From NCBI RefSeq assembly GCF_050571805.1, contig NZ_CP192219.1: a stretch of 64,000 bases of DNA. One strand, 5' to 3'. The position numbers were made by a program, and so were the translations under genes. The stretch's first letter is position 1. Each line of letters starts with the position of its first letter. The stretch comes from Halodesulfovibrio aestuarii (GTDB lineage Bacteria > Desulfobacterota > Desulfovibrionia > Desulfovibrionales > Desulfovibrionaceae). This document shows, piece after piece, positions 44,357 through 53,253 of the stretch. A model generated the notes under the pieces. It worked only from the letters and a program-made list of their open reading frames with translations. It did no database searches and was not told the DNA's origin.

Positions 44357-45376
44357 TTATTTCGGGGTGGGGAATATTTGTCCCCAATCTTTTTTCATAT
44401 CGACAATGATCCAATCATTGCTGGATGCCATATCGAGCACCTTGTCCAATCTGCCTATGTTGCTTTTGCGGTCATAGGCATACTCGCGTTTGGCATCGGT
44501 ATGATGGATAAACAACCCTAAGCGCTTGCCTTTACCGGCCTTAGTGTATTGGATCATCTGCATATCTGCGTCTGCGTTGCCAAAGGCAAAGATAGGGCGC
44601 CTTCCAATATGCTGATATATGCCAATAGGTTTGCCGGCTCTATTGTCGGTGAAATTGTTCTTGGGAAGTCTGATGATAACCGGTTTGTTATCAACTATCC
44701 TGAATTCGGTGACAACACTTGATCCAACAACCTGCTCAGGTGGGATACCATAGGCTTTTTCAGTCCATGGGCGCATGAACGCCATGCTGCTACCGGAAAT
44801 AATATATGTTTTGAATCCGTTAGCGCGCAGAAATGTCAGCAGCTCTAATTGCGGTTGGTAAACCAAGTTTGTGTACAAGCATTTAAAGCGTGGATGTTTT
44901 GCTTTTGATATCCATTCGTTGACCTCATTGGTGAATTCCGTGGCCGTCATGCCGGAATGTGTTGTCACTATCATTTTAATAAAACCCTTTGTACCGAAAG
45001 AGCTTACTGCTGACATGTTTCCTTCCAGTACAGCCTTGAAGGGTTGCATGGTCTTCCATTCAGGGTGTTGCGGTGCCAGCTTTTTGATTTGGTCATAGGT
45101 GAAAACGGTCTGTGTAGATATTGGCTGTTCAACCCATAACGTTCCGTCATTATCGAATACAGCGACACGCTCTTTGGGAGCAACATAGTTTTCACTGTTC
45201 GTATTTGTGACATCACAAACAAATTGAATAATTTTTGTTTTTACGAGTCCGTTGTTCCACGATGGAAGTGGATCGGAGGCCTGTGCAAAGGAAGATATGC
45301 ACAGAATGAGAATCATTAAGAGTCCGACGGCTAGAAGATGACGTTGTGTTTTGGAACGATGTGGAATTGGATACAT
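44357..45376 (-). CDS. Exported HAD-family phosphatase
   Basis: 339 residues. The signal peptide has core LLAVGLLMILILCISSFAQA. HAD motif I is VAVFDNDGTLWVE (nucleophile Asp plus acid-base Asp), motif II YIISGSS, and motif IV FAFGNADADMQMIQ. The long segment between motifs I and II is a cap domain. Serine-phosphatase-like HAD proteins of this kind act on small phosphoesters in the periplasm. AGGAGG lies before ATG. It is convergent with proVWX. A phosphocholine phosphatase feeding betaine metabolism is possible but unproven. Confidence 0.85.
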   Translation of the reverse strand: MYPIPHRSKTQRHLLAVGLLMILILCISSFAQASDPLPSWNNGLVKTKIIQFVCDVTNTNSENYVAPKERVAVFDNDGTLWVEQPISTQTVFTYDQIKKLAPQHPEWKTMQPFKAVLEGNMSAVSSFGTKGFIKMIVTTHSGMTATEFTNEVNEWISKAKHPRFKCLYTNLVYQPQLELLTFLRANGFKTYIISGSSMAFMRPWTEKAYGIPPEQVVGSSVVTEFRIVDNKPVIIRLPKNNFTDNRAGKPIGIYQHIGRRPIFAFGNADADMQMIQYTKAGKGKRLGLFIHHTDAKREYAYDRKSNIGRLDKVLDMASSNDWIIVDMKKDWGQIFPTPK

Positions 45377-45899
45377 GACTCCTCCTGATATTTTTATGTT
45401 GTAGATCTATGGCAAGGTAAGGGATTGCTTAGAGAGAATAATAGTATATGTGATATAACACTTTGAAAAGATAAACTTTTATGATTGTACAGTGCGGTAT
45501 TTTTGGGCAGGTCACAACGTTTTTAAAAGGATACTGCTTTCGTTGTCGTACCTGTCGATAATGACCTTTTGAGACTGCAATGTGGAGTTGCCGAAGGCTA
45601 TATTTATTTGGTTTGTTTGGTAGTTGGATTGAGAAGGCAGGTGGTGGTTCAGCCTTTGCTGTACGATGCTGAATTCGATTGACGTTGTTAGGCGCATAGT
45701 CGCAAGTGTGAAGTTTTTCTGCTACTGAGGTATTTCATGGAATGGAGAAGTGTCATTGGGATAGATGTGAGCTTTTCTCGTTTCCAGTCTATGTTTAAGC
45801 CTTTATGCATGGCGAGTAATCGCGATTTTGTGTCAGGGGTACGTTTGTCAGAAAAAAAATAGTTAAAGCAAGGTCGAATAGAAAAGCGCGAGCAGAGAG
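45377..45899. other. Intergenic region, about 520 bp, nothing recognised
   Basis: Promoter region shared by the divergent HAD phosphatase and radical SAM genes. Short open frames on the minus strand overlap the start of the radical SAM gene and lack ribosome sites. Confidence 0.4.
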
Positions 45900-47204
45900 A
45901 TGAATATTTCACAGGATATGTATCCTTCAAAACTGTATGTCGAGACAACCACCAGATGCAATTTGCGGTGCTCAATGTGTGTAAAACAGGTTAAGGGAGC
46001 ACGAATTCCAGAAGTGGATATGTCCATGGAGGTTTTTCATAAGCTGGAGCCTGCGTTCCCATACCTCAAGACACTACTTTTGAATGGTATTGGTGAACCT
46101 CTGCTGGCTAAAAAACTTGTTCCTATGATCAGGCGGGCTCGGGAATTGATGGCACCGGATGCCGTTATTAGCTTTCAAACAAACGGCATGTTGTTAACGT
46201 TTGAGCTTGCAAAGAAGCTTGTTGCGGCGGGCTTGGATCGAATTTGTATATCTGTTGATATGGTTGGCGAGCAGGGTGTATTTCATGGTGGTGAAGATGT
46301 CGGGCGGATTACACATGCATTTGAATATATACAGCGTGCTTCCGAGGCTATGGAACGCAATGTATCGGTTGGCGTAGAGTTTGTTATAATGCGCGATAAT
46401 GCCGCTTCACTTCCATACTCTTTGAAATGGGCAGCCGAACAAGGGGCGGAATTTGCTCTGGTTACACATATGCTTCCATATGGTGAGAGTATGGCAGAAC
46501 AGGAATTATTTAATCCGAACACCGAACAGTCCTTAGCAGAGTATGAGCGTTGGCTGGCAGAAGCAGAAGAGCGTGGGCTTGATCTTGGAAGATATTTCGA
46601 AGTGCTCTGGATGGTTAAGAAGACAGAAGATGAAAAACGGCTTGTTACATTTGTTAATGAGCATGTGAAGGCTGCTCTGGCTAAGGGGATTCCCATGCAT
46701 TTGTCCAATCTTATGCAATGGACCACAGACGAAAAGCGTACTGAACAGGAATGGCTTGTAACTATTTTTGAGAAAGCGCGAGCCGTTGCTGCAAAGTATA
46801 ATGTGGATATTACGTTACCACCAATTTCGGCGGCCTATGAGAGAAAGTGCGATTTTGTCGAACAAGGTGTTGCTCATATAACTCCGGATGGAGAGGTTCA
46901 TCCATGTTATTTCTTATGGCATGAATATTCATGTTTTATGGATGGTGATATTAAAAAGGTGACTCCTCGAACGTTCGGTAACGTTTTGACTTCTTCTATT
47001 CTCAAGATCTGGAATAGTGACGAGTACCGAAACTTCCGTGAGCAAGTTTTGAAATATGAATATCCATATTGTACAAATTGTTCCGTTGTTCCTTGTGTTG
47101 ACGTGACTGGACGCAATGATCCATTCGAAATGGATTGTTACGGCACAACTGTTCCATGCGGACATTGCTTGTGGTGCTTGGGGGGCGTCCGATGTCTTTT
47201 GTAA
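45900..47204 (+). CDS. Radical SAM/SPASM protein, putative metalloenzyme maturase
   Basis: 434 residues. The radical SAM cluster motif is CNLRCSMC (Cys20, Cys24, Cys27), followed by GIGEPLL and FQTNGMLL of the barrel. The C-terminal part has a SPASM-type set of cysteines: C in GEVHPCYFLWH, then YPYCTNCSVVPC, and finally CYGTTVPCGHCLWCLGGVRC. The end pattern CGHCxWCxGxxxC is one I recall from a radical SAM/SPASM family described as putative metalloenzyme maturases. The substrate is unknown, and no candidate precursor peptide or enzyme lies beside it. It is monocistronic with its own terminator. Confidence 0.85.
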   Translation: MNISQDMYPSKLYVETTTRCNLRCSMCVKQVKGARIPEVDMSMEVFHKLEPAFPYLKTLLLNGIGEPLLAKKLVPMIRRARELMAPDAVISFQTNGMLLTFELAKKLVAAGLDRICISVDMVGEQGVFHGGEDVGRITHAFEYIQRASEAMERNVSVGVEFVIMRDNAASLPYSLKWAAEQGAEFALVTHMLPYGESMAEQELFNPNTEQSLAEYERWLAEAEERGLDLGRYFEVLWMVKKTEDEKRLVTFVNEHVKAALAKGIPMHLSNLMQWTTDEKRTEQEWLVTIFEKARAVAAKYNVDITLPPISAAYERKCDFVEQGVAHITPDGEVHPCYFLWHEYSCFMDGDIKKVTPRTFGNVLTSSILKIWNSDEYRNFREQVLKYEYPYCTNCSVVPCVDVTGRNDPFEMDCYGTTVPCGHCLWCLGGVRCLL

Positions 47205-47304
47205 TGTCTGTCCCTTAGACGGTTAAAGGAAGAGCCGTCCCCAGTTGATTACATCAAATTTTTACAGCTAAGGGGAATTTTCTCTTTAATATGTCAAGTA
47301 AATT

Positions 47305-47338
47305 AAGCTCTTGCGCGTACGTGTAAGAGCTTTTTTTA
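47305..47338 (+). terminator. Terminator after the radical SAM gene
   Basis: AAGCTCTT-GCGCGTACGTGT-AAGAGCTTTTTTT; the stem extends inward with one mismatch. Confidence 0.88.
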
Positions 47339-47428
47339 TTTCAGGTATGGGCTTATCCCCGATAAGTCCCCAAACCGTCCCCTTTTGTTTTGTTCTGCAT
47401 AATGTATGTTGAGTATCGGATTACAGTG

Positions 47429-47641
47429 ATGCGTCACAGATTGCATGTTTTAAAAGAATCTTATGCGAGGATAAAGAAAGTGGATAGTAACTCAAAGCTA
47501 TCAAATTTCAATGTTGTGTTCTTAGTACTATGGATACTTTTTGCTTTTTCTCTTTTTCTATATCTTGCTTTTAAAGTTCATAGCAGTCCATATTCTTTTA
47601 CTGACGTTGTAACCATTCGATTTTATAGTTACCCTATTTAA
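47429..47641 (+). CDS. Possible small single-pass membrane protein
   Basis: About 70 residues from ATG 47429, or 83 from 47390. The N-terminal part is basic (MRHRLHVLKESYARIKKVDS). One clear transmembrane helix follows (VVFLVLWILFAFSLFLYLAF) and then a short tail. The ribosome site is weak. It stops 17 bases before ablA, in the same direction, so it could lead that operon. No homologue is recognised. Confidence 0.4.
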   Translation: MRHRLHVLKESYARIKKVDSNSKLSNFNVVFLVLWILFAFSLFLYLAFKVHSSPYSFTDVVTIRFYSYPI

Positions 47642-47658
47642 CAATACAAGGATTATAC

Positions 47659-48972
47659 ATGACTCCACTTAATGCCCAGCAAAAAGCTTTTGTTCATGGA
47701 CTTGATGAAAAAGGCCCCTCTTCGCGATGGCATGACTGGAAATGGCATATTCAACACAGTATTCGCGATGTTAAGACATTTGAAAGATTGCTTGGAATAA
47801 CTTTTACAGATGAGCAGCGGGCGGCTTACGAGGCGACTGCACAGCAGTTCCCAATCTCTATTACTCCTTACTATCTGTCCCTTATCGAAGCAGATGATTA
47901 TGAAAATGACCCTGTTTTCAGGCAGTGTTTTCCTTCTGAACGTGAATTGGATGTCTTTGAGCACGATATGGCTGATCCTCTGCATGAGGAGAAAGACAGC
48001 CCTGTTCCGGGGATTACACACAGGTATCCTGATCGGGTACTCTTTCATGTTAGTAACCTCTGTTCAATGTATTGCAGACATTGCACGCGAAAGCGCAAAG
48101 TTGGCGATACGGATTTTATTCCTGATCGTAAACAAATGGAAATGGGACTTGAATACATTCGTAATACACCGCGTGTACGGGACGTGTTGCTCTCCGGCGG
48201 TGATCCGTTCATGCTATCGGATGAGAGACTTGATTGGCTGTTGGGAGAACTGGACGCCATTGAACACGTAGAGGTGGTACGTATTGGAACACGAATGCCG
48301 GTTGTGCTTCCTCAGCGAATTACGACTGATCTTGTTGAGATGCTGAAAACTCACCATCCTCTCTGGTTAAATACCCATTTCAACCACCCGAGAGAAATGA
48401 CTGCTTCTTCGCGAAAGGCACTTGCAATGTTGGCGGATGCGGGCATTCCTATGGGCAACCAAAGTGTTTTATTAGCAGGAGTCAACGATTGCCAGCGGTT
48501 GATCCGCACTTTGAATCAAAAGTTGGTTAAAAACAGGGTGCGTCCTTATTATTTGTACCAGTGCGATTTGTCAGAAGGACTTACTCATTTCCGTACGCCT
48601 GTCAGTAAAGGAATTGAGATTATTGAAAGCTTGCGGGGACACACCTCGGGCTTCTCTGTACCAACGTATGTTGTGGATGCTCCAGGTGGTGGCGGTAAGA
48701 TTCCTGTTATGCCAAACTACATTGTTTCCTGGGGAACGCACAAAGTGGTGCTCAGGAATTATGAAGGTGTAATCACTACATATAATGAGCCAGAAAGTTA
48801 TGACTCTCATTATTGCGATAGAAAATGCAACAACTGCACTCTTGCCCTTAAAGAAGATGATGGTTGTGAAAAGGCTATCGGTATTGAAAAGCTTTTGTGC
48901 GACTGGGATGACACATTGAGCCTGACGCCGAAAGAAAATGAACGTATGGACAGGAGAGACGATGCAGCTTGA
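47659..48972 (+). CDS. ablA: Lysine 2,3-aminomutase
   Basis: 437 residues. The radical SAM motif is CSMYCRHCTRKRKVG (CX3CX2C). The substrate- and PLP-binding regions are DVLLSGGDPFML and VVDAPGGGGKIPVMPNY, with the PLP lysine in the latter. Late cysteines (HYCDRKCNNCTLAL) match the zinc-binding end of KAM proteins. It turns L-alpha-lysine into L-beta-lysine using SAM, PLP and a [4Fe-4S] cluster. AAGGA lies before ATG. The 3' end overlaps ablB by 11 bases; together they make N-epsilon-acetyl-beta-lysine, a compatible solute. Confidence 0.95.
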   Translation: MTPLNAQQKAFVHGLDEKGPSSRWHDWKWHIQHSIRDVKTFERLLGITFTDEQRAAYEATAQQFPISITPYYLSLIEADDYENDPVFRQCFPSERELDVFEHDMADPLHEEKDSPVPGITHRYPDRVLFHVSNLCSMYCRHCTRKRKVGDTDFIPDRKQMEMGLEYIRNTPRVRDVLLSGGDPFMLSDERLDWLLGELDAIEHVEVVRIGTRMPVVLPQRITTDLVEMLKTHHPLWLNTHFNHPREMTASSRKALAMLADAGIPMGNQSVLLAGVNDCQRLIRTLNQKLVKNRVRPYYLYQCDLSEGLTHFRTPVSKGIEIIESLRGHTSGFSVPTYVVDAPGGGGKIPVMPNYIVSWGTHKVVLRNYEGVITTYNEPESYDSHYCDRKCNNCTLALKEDDGCEKAIGIEKLLCDWDDTLSLTPKENERMDRRDDAA

Positions 48973-49792
48973 TAGAGTGGTGTCAGTAATGGGTAATACT
49001 ATTCAGCATGGGCATAGTAGCAACAGAGCTTACTTGCTTAAGTTAGGTGGTTCGCCAGATATTGCTGCCCGAAGTCTGTCTGATATCGCTGTAGCTGAAG
49101 GATACTCAAAGGTTATCGCAAAGGTTCCTGAAACAATGCTTGATGCTTTTACAGCACAGAGCTTTGAGGAGGAAGCCCGTGTTCCAGATATGTATGCCCA
49201 TAAAGGTGACGGAGTTTTTGTTGCCAGATACTTCGAGCCAGAAAGACGCAATGAAATTTTAGAGACTACGTTTGAAAGCGTGCGTGCACTAGCGGAGGAA
49301 AAAGCAAACAATATATCCAAGAGGTTACCTGAAGGATACACAATAACCACATTGAAGAAGAATGACATTCCAGAGATGATAAATGTTTTTCAGCAAGTTT
49401 TTAAAAAGTATCCTTTCCCGGTACATGATGCCGCTTTTATTGAACAGACTATGCTTGAAGAGACTTACTACTTCGGAGTACATTTCAGGGAACAGCTTGT
49501 TGCGGTATCATCTGCGGAAGTAGATGCCAGTATGGGGAACGCTGAGATGACAGATTTTGCGACACTTCCGCCCCATAGAGGCAACGGCCTTGCTTCCTGT
49601 TTATTGACCGAGATGGAGTCTTACATGCGCACTATGGGTATTAAAACTGCGTATACTATTGCTAGAGCTGTCTCGCCGGGAATGAATATAACGTTTGCAA
49701 GAGCAGGATATAGGTATTGTGGAAGATTACCGAACAATACTTGTATTGCGGAAGGGATTGAAAGCATGAATGTTTGGAGTAAGGCGCTTTGA
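48962..49792 (+). CDS. ablB: Beta-lysine N6-acetyltransferase
   Basis: About 276 residues from ATG 48962, with AGGAGAG just upstream inside ablA; ATG 48938 is less likely. The C-terminal half is a GNAT fold: EMTDFATLPPHRGNGLASCL holds the acetyl-CoA loop (PxxRGNGLA), and TAYTIARAVSPGMNITFARA follows. The pairing with lysine 2,3-aminomutase identifies it as AblB, which acetylates beta-lysine at N-epsilon. This osmolyte pathway is known from methanogens and some bacteria and is induced by salt. The operon ends at a terminator at 49876. Confidence 0.94.
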   Translation: MQLDRVVSVMGNTIQHGHSSNRAYLLKLGGSPDIAARSLSDIAVAEGYSKVIAKVPETMLDAFTAQSFEEEARVPDMYAHKGDGVFVARYFEPERRNEILETTFESVRALAEEKANNISKRLPEGYTITTLKKNDIPEMINVFQQVFKKYPFPVHDAAFIEQTMLEETYYFGVHFREQLVAVSSAEVDASMGNAEMTDFATLPPHRGNGLASCLLTEMESYMRTMGIKTAYTIARAVSPGMNITFARAGYRYCGRLPNNTCIAEGIESMNVWSKAL

Positions 49793-49875
49793 TATAATGT
49801 AAAGCTGTTATGTGATCTAAATCTTCAGCATTTGATGTTTCTGATTCAATCATCTGTTATGTAAAAAAATAGAAT

Positions 49876-49912
49876 AAAAAGCTCCTGCACATTCACGCAG
49901 GAGCTTTTTTGC
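49876..49912 (+). terminator. Terminator of ablAB
   Basis: AAAAAGCTCCTGC, 8-base loop, GCAGGAGCTTTTTT. Confidence 0.92.
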
Positions 49913-50087
49913 GTTGTCGGGAAATGAAAAAAAGCGATGCAGTTATTGTGGTATGCTCTTGTGAAGTCTTGCTTAGTTCCAAGAGATGAAAACACTGCCC
50001 GATGACTTGTTTTCTTATGTACTTTAGGGCAGAAGGCAGCAAGCAATTGGATGTTATCTACCTCTTAAATGAATATTGTAAGAGCAT

Positions 50088-50137
50088 GTGTGAAGCTCAA
50101 AATGGACAGAACCGTAAAGCCATTTTTGAGCCTTCAC
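50088..50137. promoter_or_regulatory. Imperfect 18-base inverted repeat upstream of yhdT-panF
   Basis: GTGTGAAGCTCAAAATGG and CCATTTTTGAGCCTTCAC are 14 bases apart, about 110 bp before yhdT. They pair with one or two bulged bases. It may be a leader hairpin or an operator. The rest of the 450-bp gap after ablB holds only the ablAB terminator. Confidence 0.4.
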
Positions 50138-50245
50138 TTATTGAAAGCGGCAGCGTTGTAACGCGTTGTTGAGAGCTTTTTAGTATTGATTGCTTTTTGT
50201 AAAGCCTTGCTGCTTGCGGGGTAAAAAAATGTACAGGTGTATTAT

Positions 50246-50569
50246 ATGAATAAACAGAAACAGGACTGGCGTTTTGCTCAGGCTAACAAGGAGGCATTGT
50301 TCTCTTTGGGAGCGTACGCACTGTATTTTATCTGGTGGTTCATTTTCGGATATGGAATGGGTGACGGTGATCCGGAGCAGTACTCGTATGTATGGGGCAT
50401 GCCTGCGTGGTTTTTTTACAGCTGCATAGTCGGGTATCCTCTTATTACGATTTTTCTTTGGGGAATAGTCCGTTTCTTTTTTAAAGAAGTGCCGCTTGAC
50501 GATGAGATTTCTGGCACTGACGACAGCGGACAGCACGCCGTGGATTCTAATAAAGGAAATATCGCATGA
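50246..50569 (+). CDS. yhdT: YhdT/DUF997-family small membrane protein, PanF partner
   Basis: 107 residues from ATG 50246, with AGGTG 7 bases upstream. Two membrane segments: ALFSLGAYALYFIWWFIFGY and a second one at FYSCIVGYPLITIFLWGIV. This matches the YhdT family, typically encoded next to the pantothenate symporter. It overlaps panF by 4 bases. Its role in transport is not established. Confidence 0.85.
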   Translation: MNKQKQDWRFAQANKEALFSLGAYALYFIWWFIFGYGMGDGDPEQYSYVWGMPAWFFYSCIVGYPLITIFLWGIVRFFFKEVPLDDEISGTDDSGQHAVDSNKGNIA

Positions 50570-52050
50570 GTAATGCGTTGATTACAATCATTCCTGTAGT
50601 GCTGTATCTGGCACTTTCATTTGCGGTTGCCCTTTGGGCGCGTAATAAAGCAGCATCTAAGTCTTCTCAGGGGTTCATGGAGGACTATTTTATCGGTGGT
50701 CGCTCTATGGGAGGCTTTGTTCTCGCTATGACCATTATCGCGAGCTACACAAGCGCAAGTAGTTTTGTCGGTGGCCCTGGTGTTGCATACCGCTATGGGT
50801 TGAGCTGGGTATTTCTTGCCATGATTCAAGTGCCGACCACGTTCCTTACACTTGGTGTGCTCGGCAAGCGTTTTGCCATTATTGCCCGCAAAACTAATTC
50901 AATGACTATCACAGATTTCTTGCGTGCACGCTATAAAAGCGATGCCGTTGTTATTCTCTGCTCAGTTGCCTTACTCATATTTTTTATGGCAGCGATGCTC
51001 GCCCAGTTTATCGGCGGAGCACGACTTTTTCAGGCGGTAACTGGATACCCGTATATAGTCGGACTGGTACTGTTTGGCGTTACGGTCATTCTGTATACTG
51101 CTGTGGGTGGTTTTCGGGCGGTTGTTATTACGGATGCCATTCAGGGTATCATTATGGTTGTGGCTGTTGTTGTTATTCTGCTGGCTATTGTCAATGCCGG
51201 TGGAGGAATGGAGCAGTGCATAACCACACTTAAAGGCATTGATTCCGGACTGATCACTCCGACCGGACCGGGCAATGCTGTTCCACAGCCGTTTACCTTG
51301 TCCTTATGGATTCTTGTTGGATTGGGGATTCTAGGCTTGCCGCAGACAACTCAACGTTGCATGGGGTATAAAGATTCCCGAGCAATGCATGATGCCATGA
51401 TTATCGGTACGCTGATTATTGGATTTATTATTCTCTGTGCGCATCTTTCCGGCGCGTTAGGGCGTGCTATTCTTCCAAATCTTCCGGCTGGTGACCTCGC
51501 CATGCCGTCGTTGATCATGGAGTTACTTTCACCGTTCTGGGCTGGTGTTTTTATTGCCGGACCGCTTGCTGCAATTATGTCCACTGTGGATTCTATGCTT
51601 TTGCTGGTTTCCGCTGCGATTGTTAAAGATTTGTATGTCCATTACAGGCTTAAAGGCGATGCTTCTATGATGCCGTCTGTGAGCATTCAGCGTATGAGTT
51701 TGATTTCAACTGCTGTCATCGGAATGCTGGTCTTTGTGGCAGCTATTCAACCACCAGATTTGCTTGTGTGGATTAACCTGTTTGCCTTTGGCGGGCTGGA
51801 AGCTGTATTCCTGTGGCCGATCATTTTGGGACTCTACTGGAAACGTGCAAACGCGACGGGCGCTGTAGCATCAATTCTGTTTGGTGTTGCCAGCTTCATT
51901 ACAATTAGTATTATGAAGCCGGCAATGGGCGGTATCCATGCTATTGTGCCTACAACGATAGTAGCACTTTGTGCCTTCGTTGCAGGATCGTATCTTGGCC
52001 GTGCCCCGAATGAAAAGGTGATTGCACTGTTCTGGGGTGAACAACGATAG
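50566..52050 (+). CDS. panF: Sodium/pantothenate symporter
   Basis: A 494-residue SSS-family carrier with about thirteen hydrophobic segments. Family features include DYFIGGRSMGGFVLAMTIIA, SYTSASSFVGGPGVAYRYG, and the sodium-site region GPLAAIMSTVDSMLLLVSAA. The yhdT gene in front identifies it as PanF, which imports pantothenate for coenzyme A with Na+. The operon ends in a terminator at 52134. Confidence 0.93.
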   Translation: MSNALITIIPVVLYLALSFAVALWARNKAASKSSQGFMEDYFIGGRSMGGFVLAMTIIASYTSASSFVGGPGVAYRYGLSWVFLAMIQVPTTFLTLGVLGKRFAIIARKTNSMTITDFLRARYKSDAVVILCSVALLIFFMAAMLAQFIGGARLFQAVTGYPYIVGLVLFGVTVILYTAVGGFRAVVITDAIQGIIMVVAVVVILLAIVNAGGGMEQCITTLKGIDSGLITPTGPGNAVPQPFTLSLWILVGLGILGLPQTTQRCMGYKDSRAMHDAMIIGTLIIGFIILCAHLSGALGRAILPNLPAGDLAMPSLIMELLSPFWAGVFIAGPLAAIMSTVDSMLLLVSAAIVKDLYVHYRLKGDASMMPSVSIQRMSLISTAVIGMLVFVAAIQPPDLLVWINLFAFGGLEAVFLWPIILGLYWKRANATGAVASILFGVASFITISIMKPAMGGIHAIVPTTIVALCAFVAGSYLGRAPNEKVIALFWGEQR

Positions 52051-52133
52051 TGTATTATTTTGTACTGTCTTTGTTGATGCGGACGGTGGCGTAACTGTGA
52101 GCTACATATAAGTCATTTCAACATTATAAGTAG

Positions 52134-52168
52134 AAAAGCTCTTACATGAAGATGTAAGAGCTTTTTTT
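52134..52168 (+). terminator. Terminator of yhdT-panF
   Basis: AAAAGCTCTTACAT, loop GAAG, ATGTAAGAGCTTTTTTT. Confidence 0.93.
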
Positions 52169-52340
52169 GTAATTATTGCATTCGTCACGTTGTGGATAAA
52201 AAGTTGTAGAAGTATAGATGATTTCTATGAGATAGAAATAAGCGTTGGCTGCTATTCTCTTGAAGAACTTTCGACTATATTTCTTTGAGACGGACAACAT
52301 CTTGTTGTTGTAGATGCGATTACTTAGGAGGGTATGGCTA

Positions 52341-53204
52341 GTGCAATCAGATGCAGCTGCAGGGCTTGTTCTTGAAGGAGGAGGCCTGCGCGGTAATTTT
52401 TCTGCTGGTGTTTTACGGCATTTTACAGACATGTGTTTTGTGTTTTCTTCCTTGTATGGCGTGTCCATGGGAGCTTGTAATGGTGCAAATATTATTTCTA
52501 AGCAGCCGGAACGTAACCGGATAACAAACACTTGTTTTGTTAATGATAGCAGATACCTTAGCTATATCCGTTTACTAAAAGGCGGGGATTTATTCGGGAT
52601 GGATTTTATTTTCCGTGACATCCCGTTGCATATTGTACCGATCGATTATGAAACGTTTAAGAATAACTCCGTTAAGTTTTGGATAGGTGTAACGGACTGT
52701 TATACAGGCAATGCTGTGATGTTTGAGAAGAGCATGCTTGAAAGCAGAGATGATGTACTGACAATCATGCGGGCATCAGCGAGCCTTCCGCTTATTGCTA
52801 AGCCGGTGGAGTACAATGGTGTACTATATATGGATGGCGGAATCGCGAACCCCATTCCTTTGCAGCAGTGTCTTGAGCATGGCGAAAAGCCTGTTCTGAT
52901 TTTGACACAGCCAGCAGGCTACCGAAAGCGCGCAAGTAAATCGGTTTTGTTGTGCAAATGGCGGTACCCACAGTTTCCTGAATTGAACAGAGTGCTGGAA
53001 CATCGTCATGAAGAATACAACGATGTACTGGCAACCATCGAAGCAAAGGAAAAACGGGGTGATGTTTTTGTGATTCGGCCTGAAAGTACTCTTGGTGTCG
53101 GACGAGTCTGCCGCAATCAGCGCCAGTTATATGAACTGTATGACGAAGGATATGCTCTGGCACAAAAGTGCACACCCGCCTTACAGGAATTTCTTTCAGT
53201 ATAA
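52341..53204 (+). CDS. Patatin-like phospholipase
   Basis: About 287 residues. The oxyanion-hole motif is LEGGGLRGNFSAGVL, the nucleophile elbow GVSMGA (catalytic Ser), and the catalytic Asp lies in YMDGGIANPIPL. These are the Ser-Asp dyad elements of bacterial patatins (YjjU/RssA type). It probably hydrolyses phospholipids or acyl esters in the cytoplasm; there is no signal peptide. GTG 52341 is preferred because AGGAGG lies 9 bases before it; ATG 52314 in the same frame lies before that site. It is monocistronic with a terminator. Confidence 0.9.
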   Translation: MQSDAAAGLVLEGGGLRGNFSAGVLRHFTDMCFVFSSLYGVSMGACNGANIISKQPERNRITNTCFVNDSRYLSYIRLLKGGDLFGMDFIFRDIPLHIVPIDYETFKNNSVKFWIGVTDCYTGNAVMFEKSMLESRDDVLTIMRASASLPLIAKPVEYNGVLYMDGGIANPIPLQQCLEHGEKPVLILTQPAGYRKRASKSVLLCKWRYPQFPELNRVLEHRHEEYNDVLATIEAKEKRGDVFVIRPESTLGVGRVCRNQRQLYELYDEGYALAQKCTPALQEFLSV

Positions 53205-53243
53205 AAATCCCCCGCCATATATTCTCTGTGGTGGGGGATTTTT
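53203..53243. terminator. Bidirectional terminator
   Basis: AAAAATCCCCC-G-CCA pairs with TGG-T-GGGGGATTTTT around an 11-base loop. It ends both the lipase gene and the long minus-strand cluster. Confidence 0.9.
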
Positions 53244-53253
53244 GTTTGAAAAC

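Noticed and set aside
45688..45975. 95-codon minus-strand frame
   Set aside because: It overlaps the start of the radical SAM gene, including its CxxxCxxC motif, and has no ribosome site.
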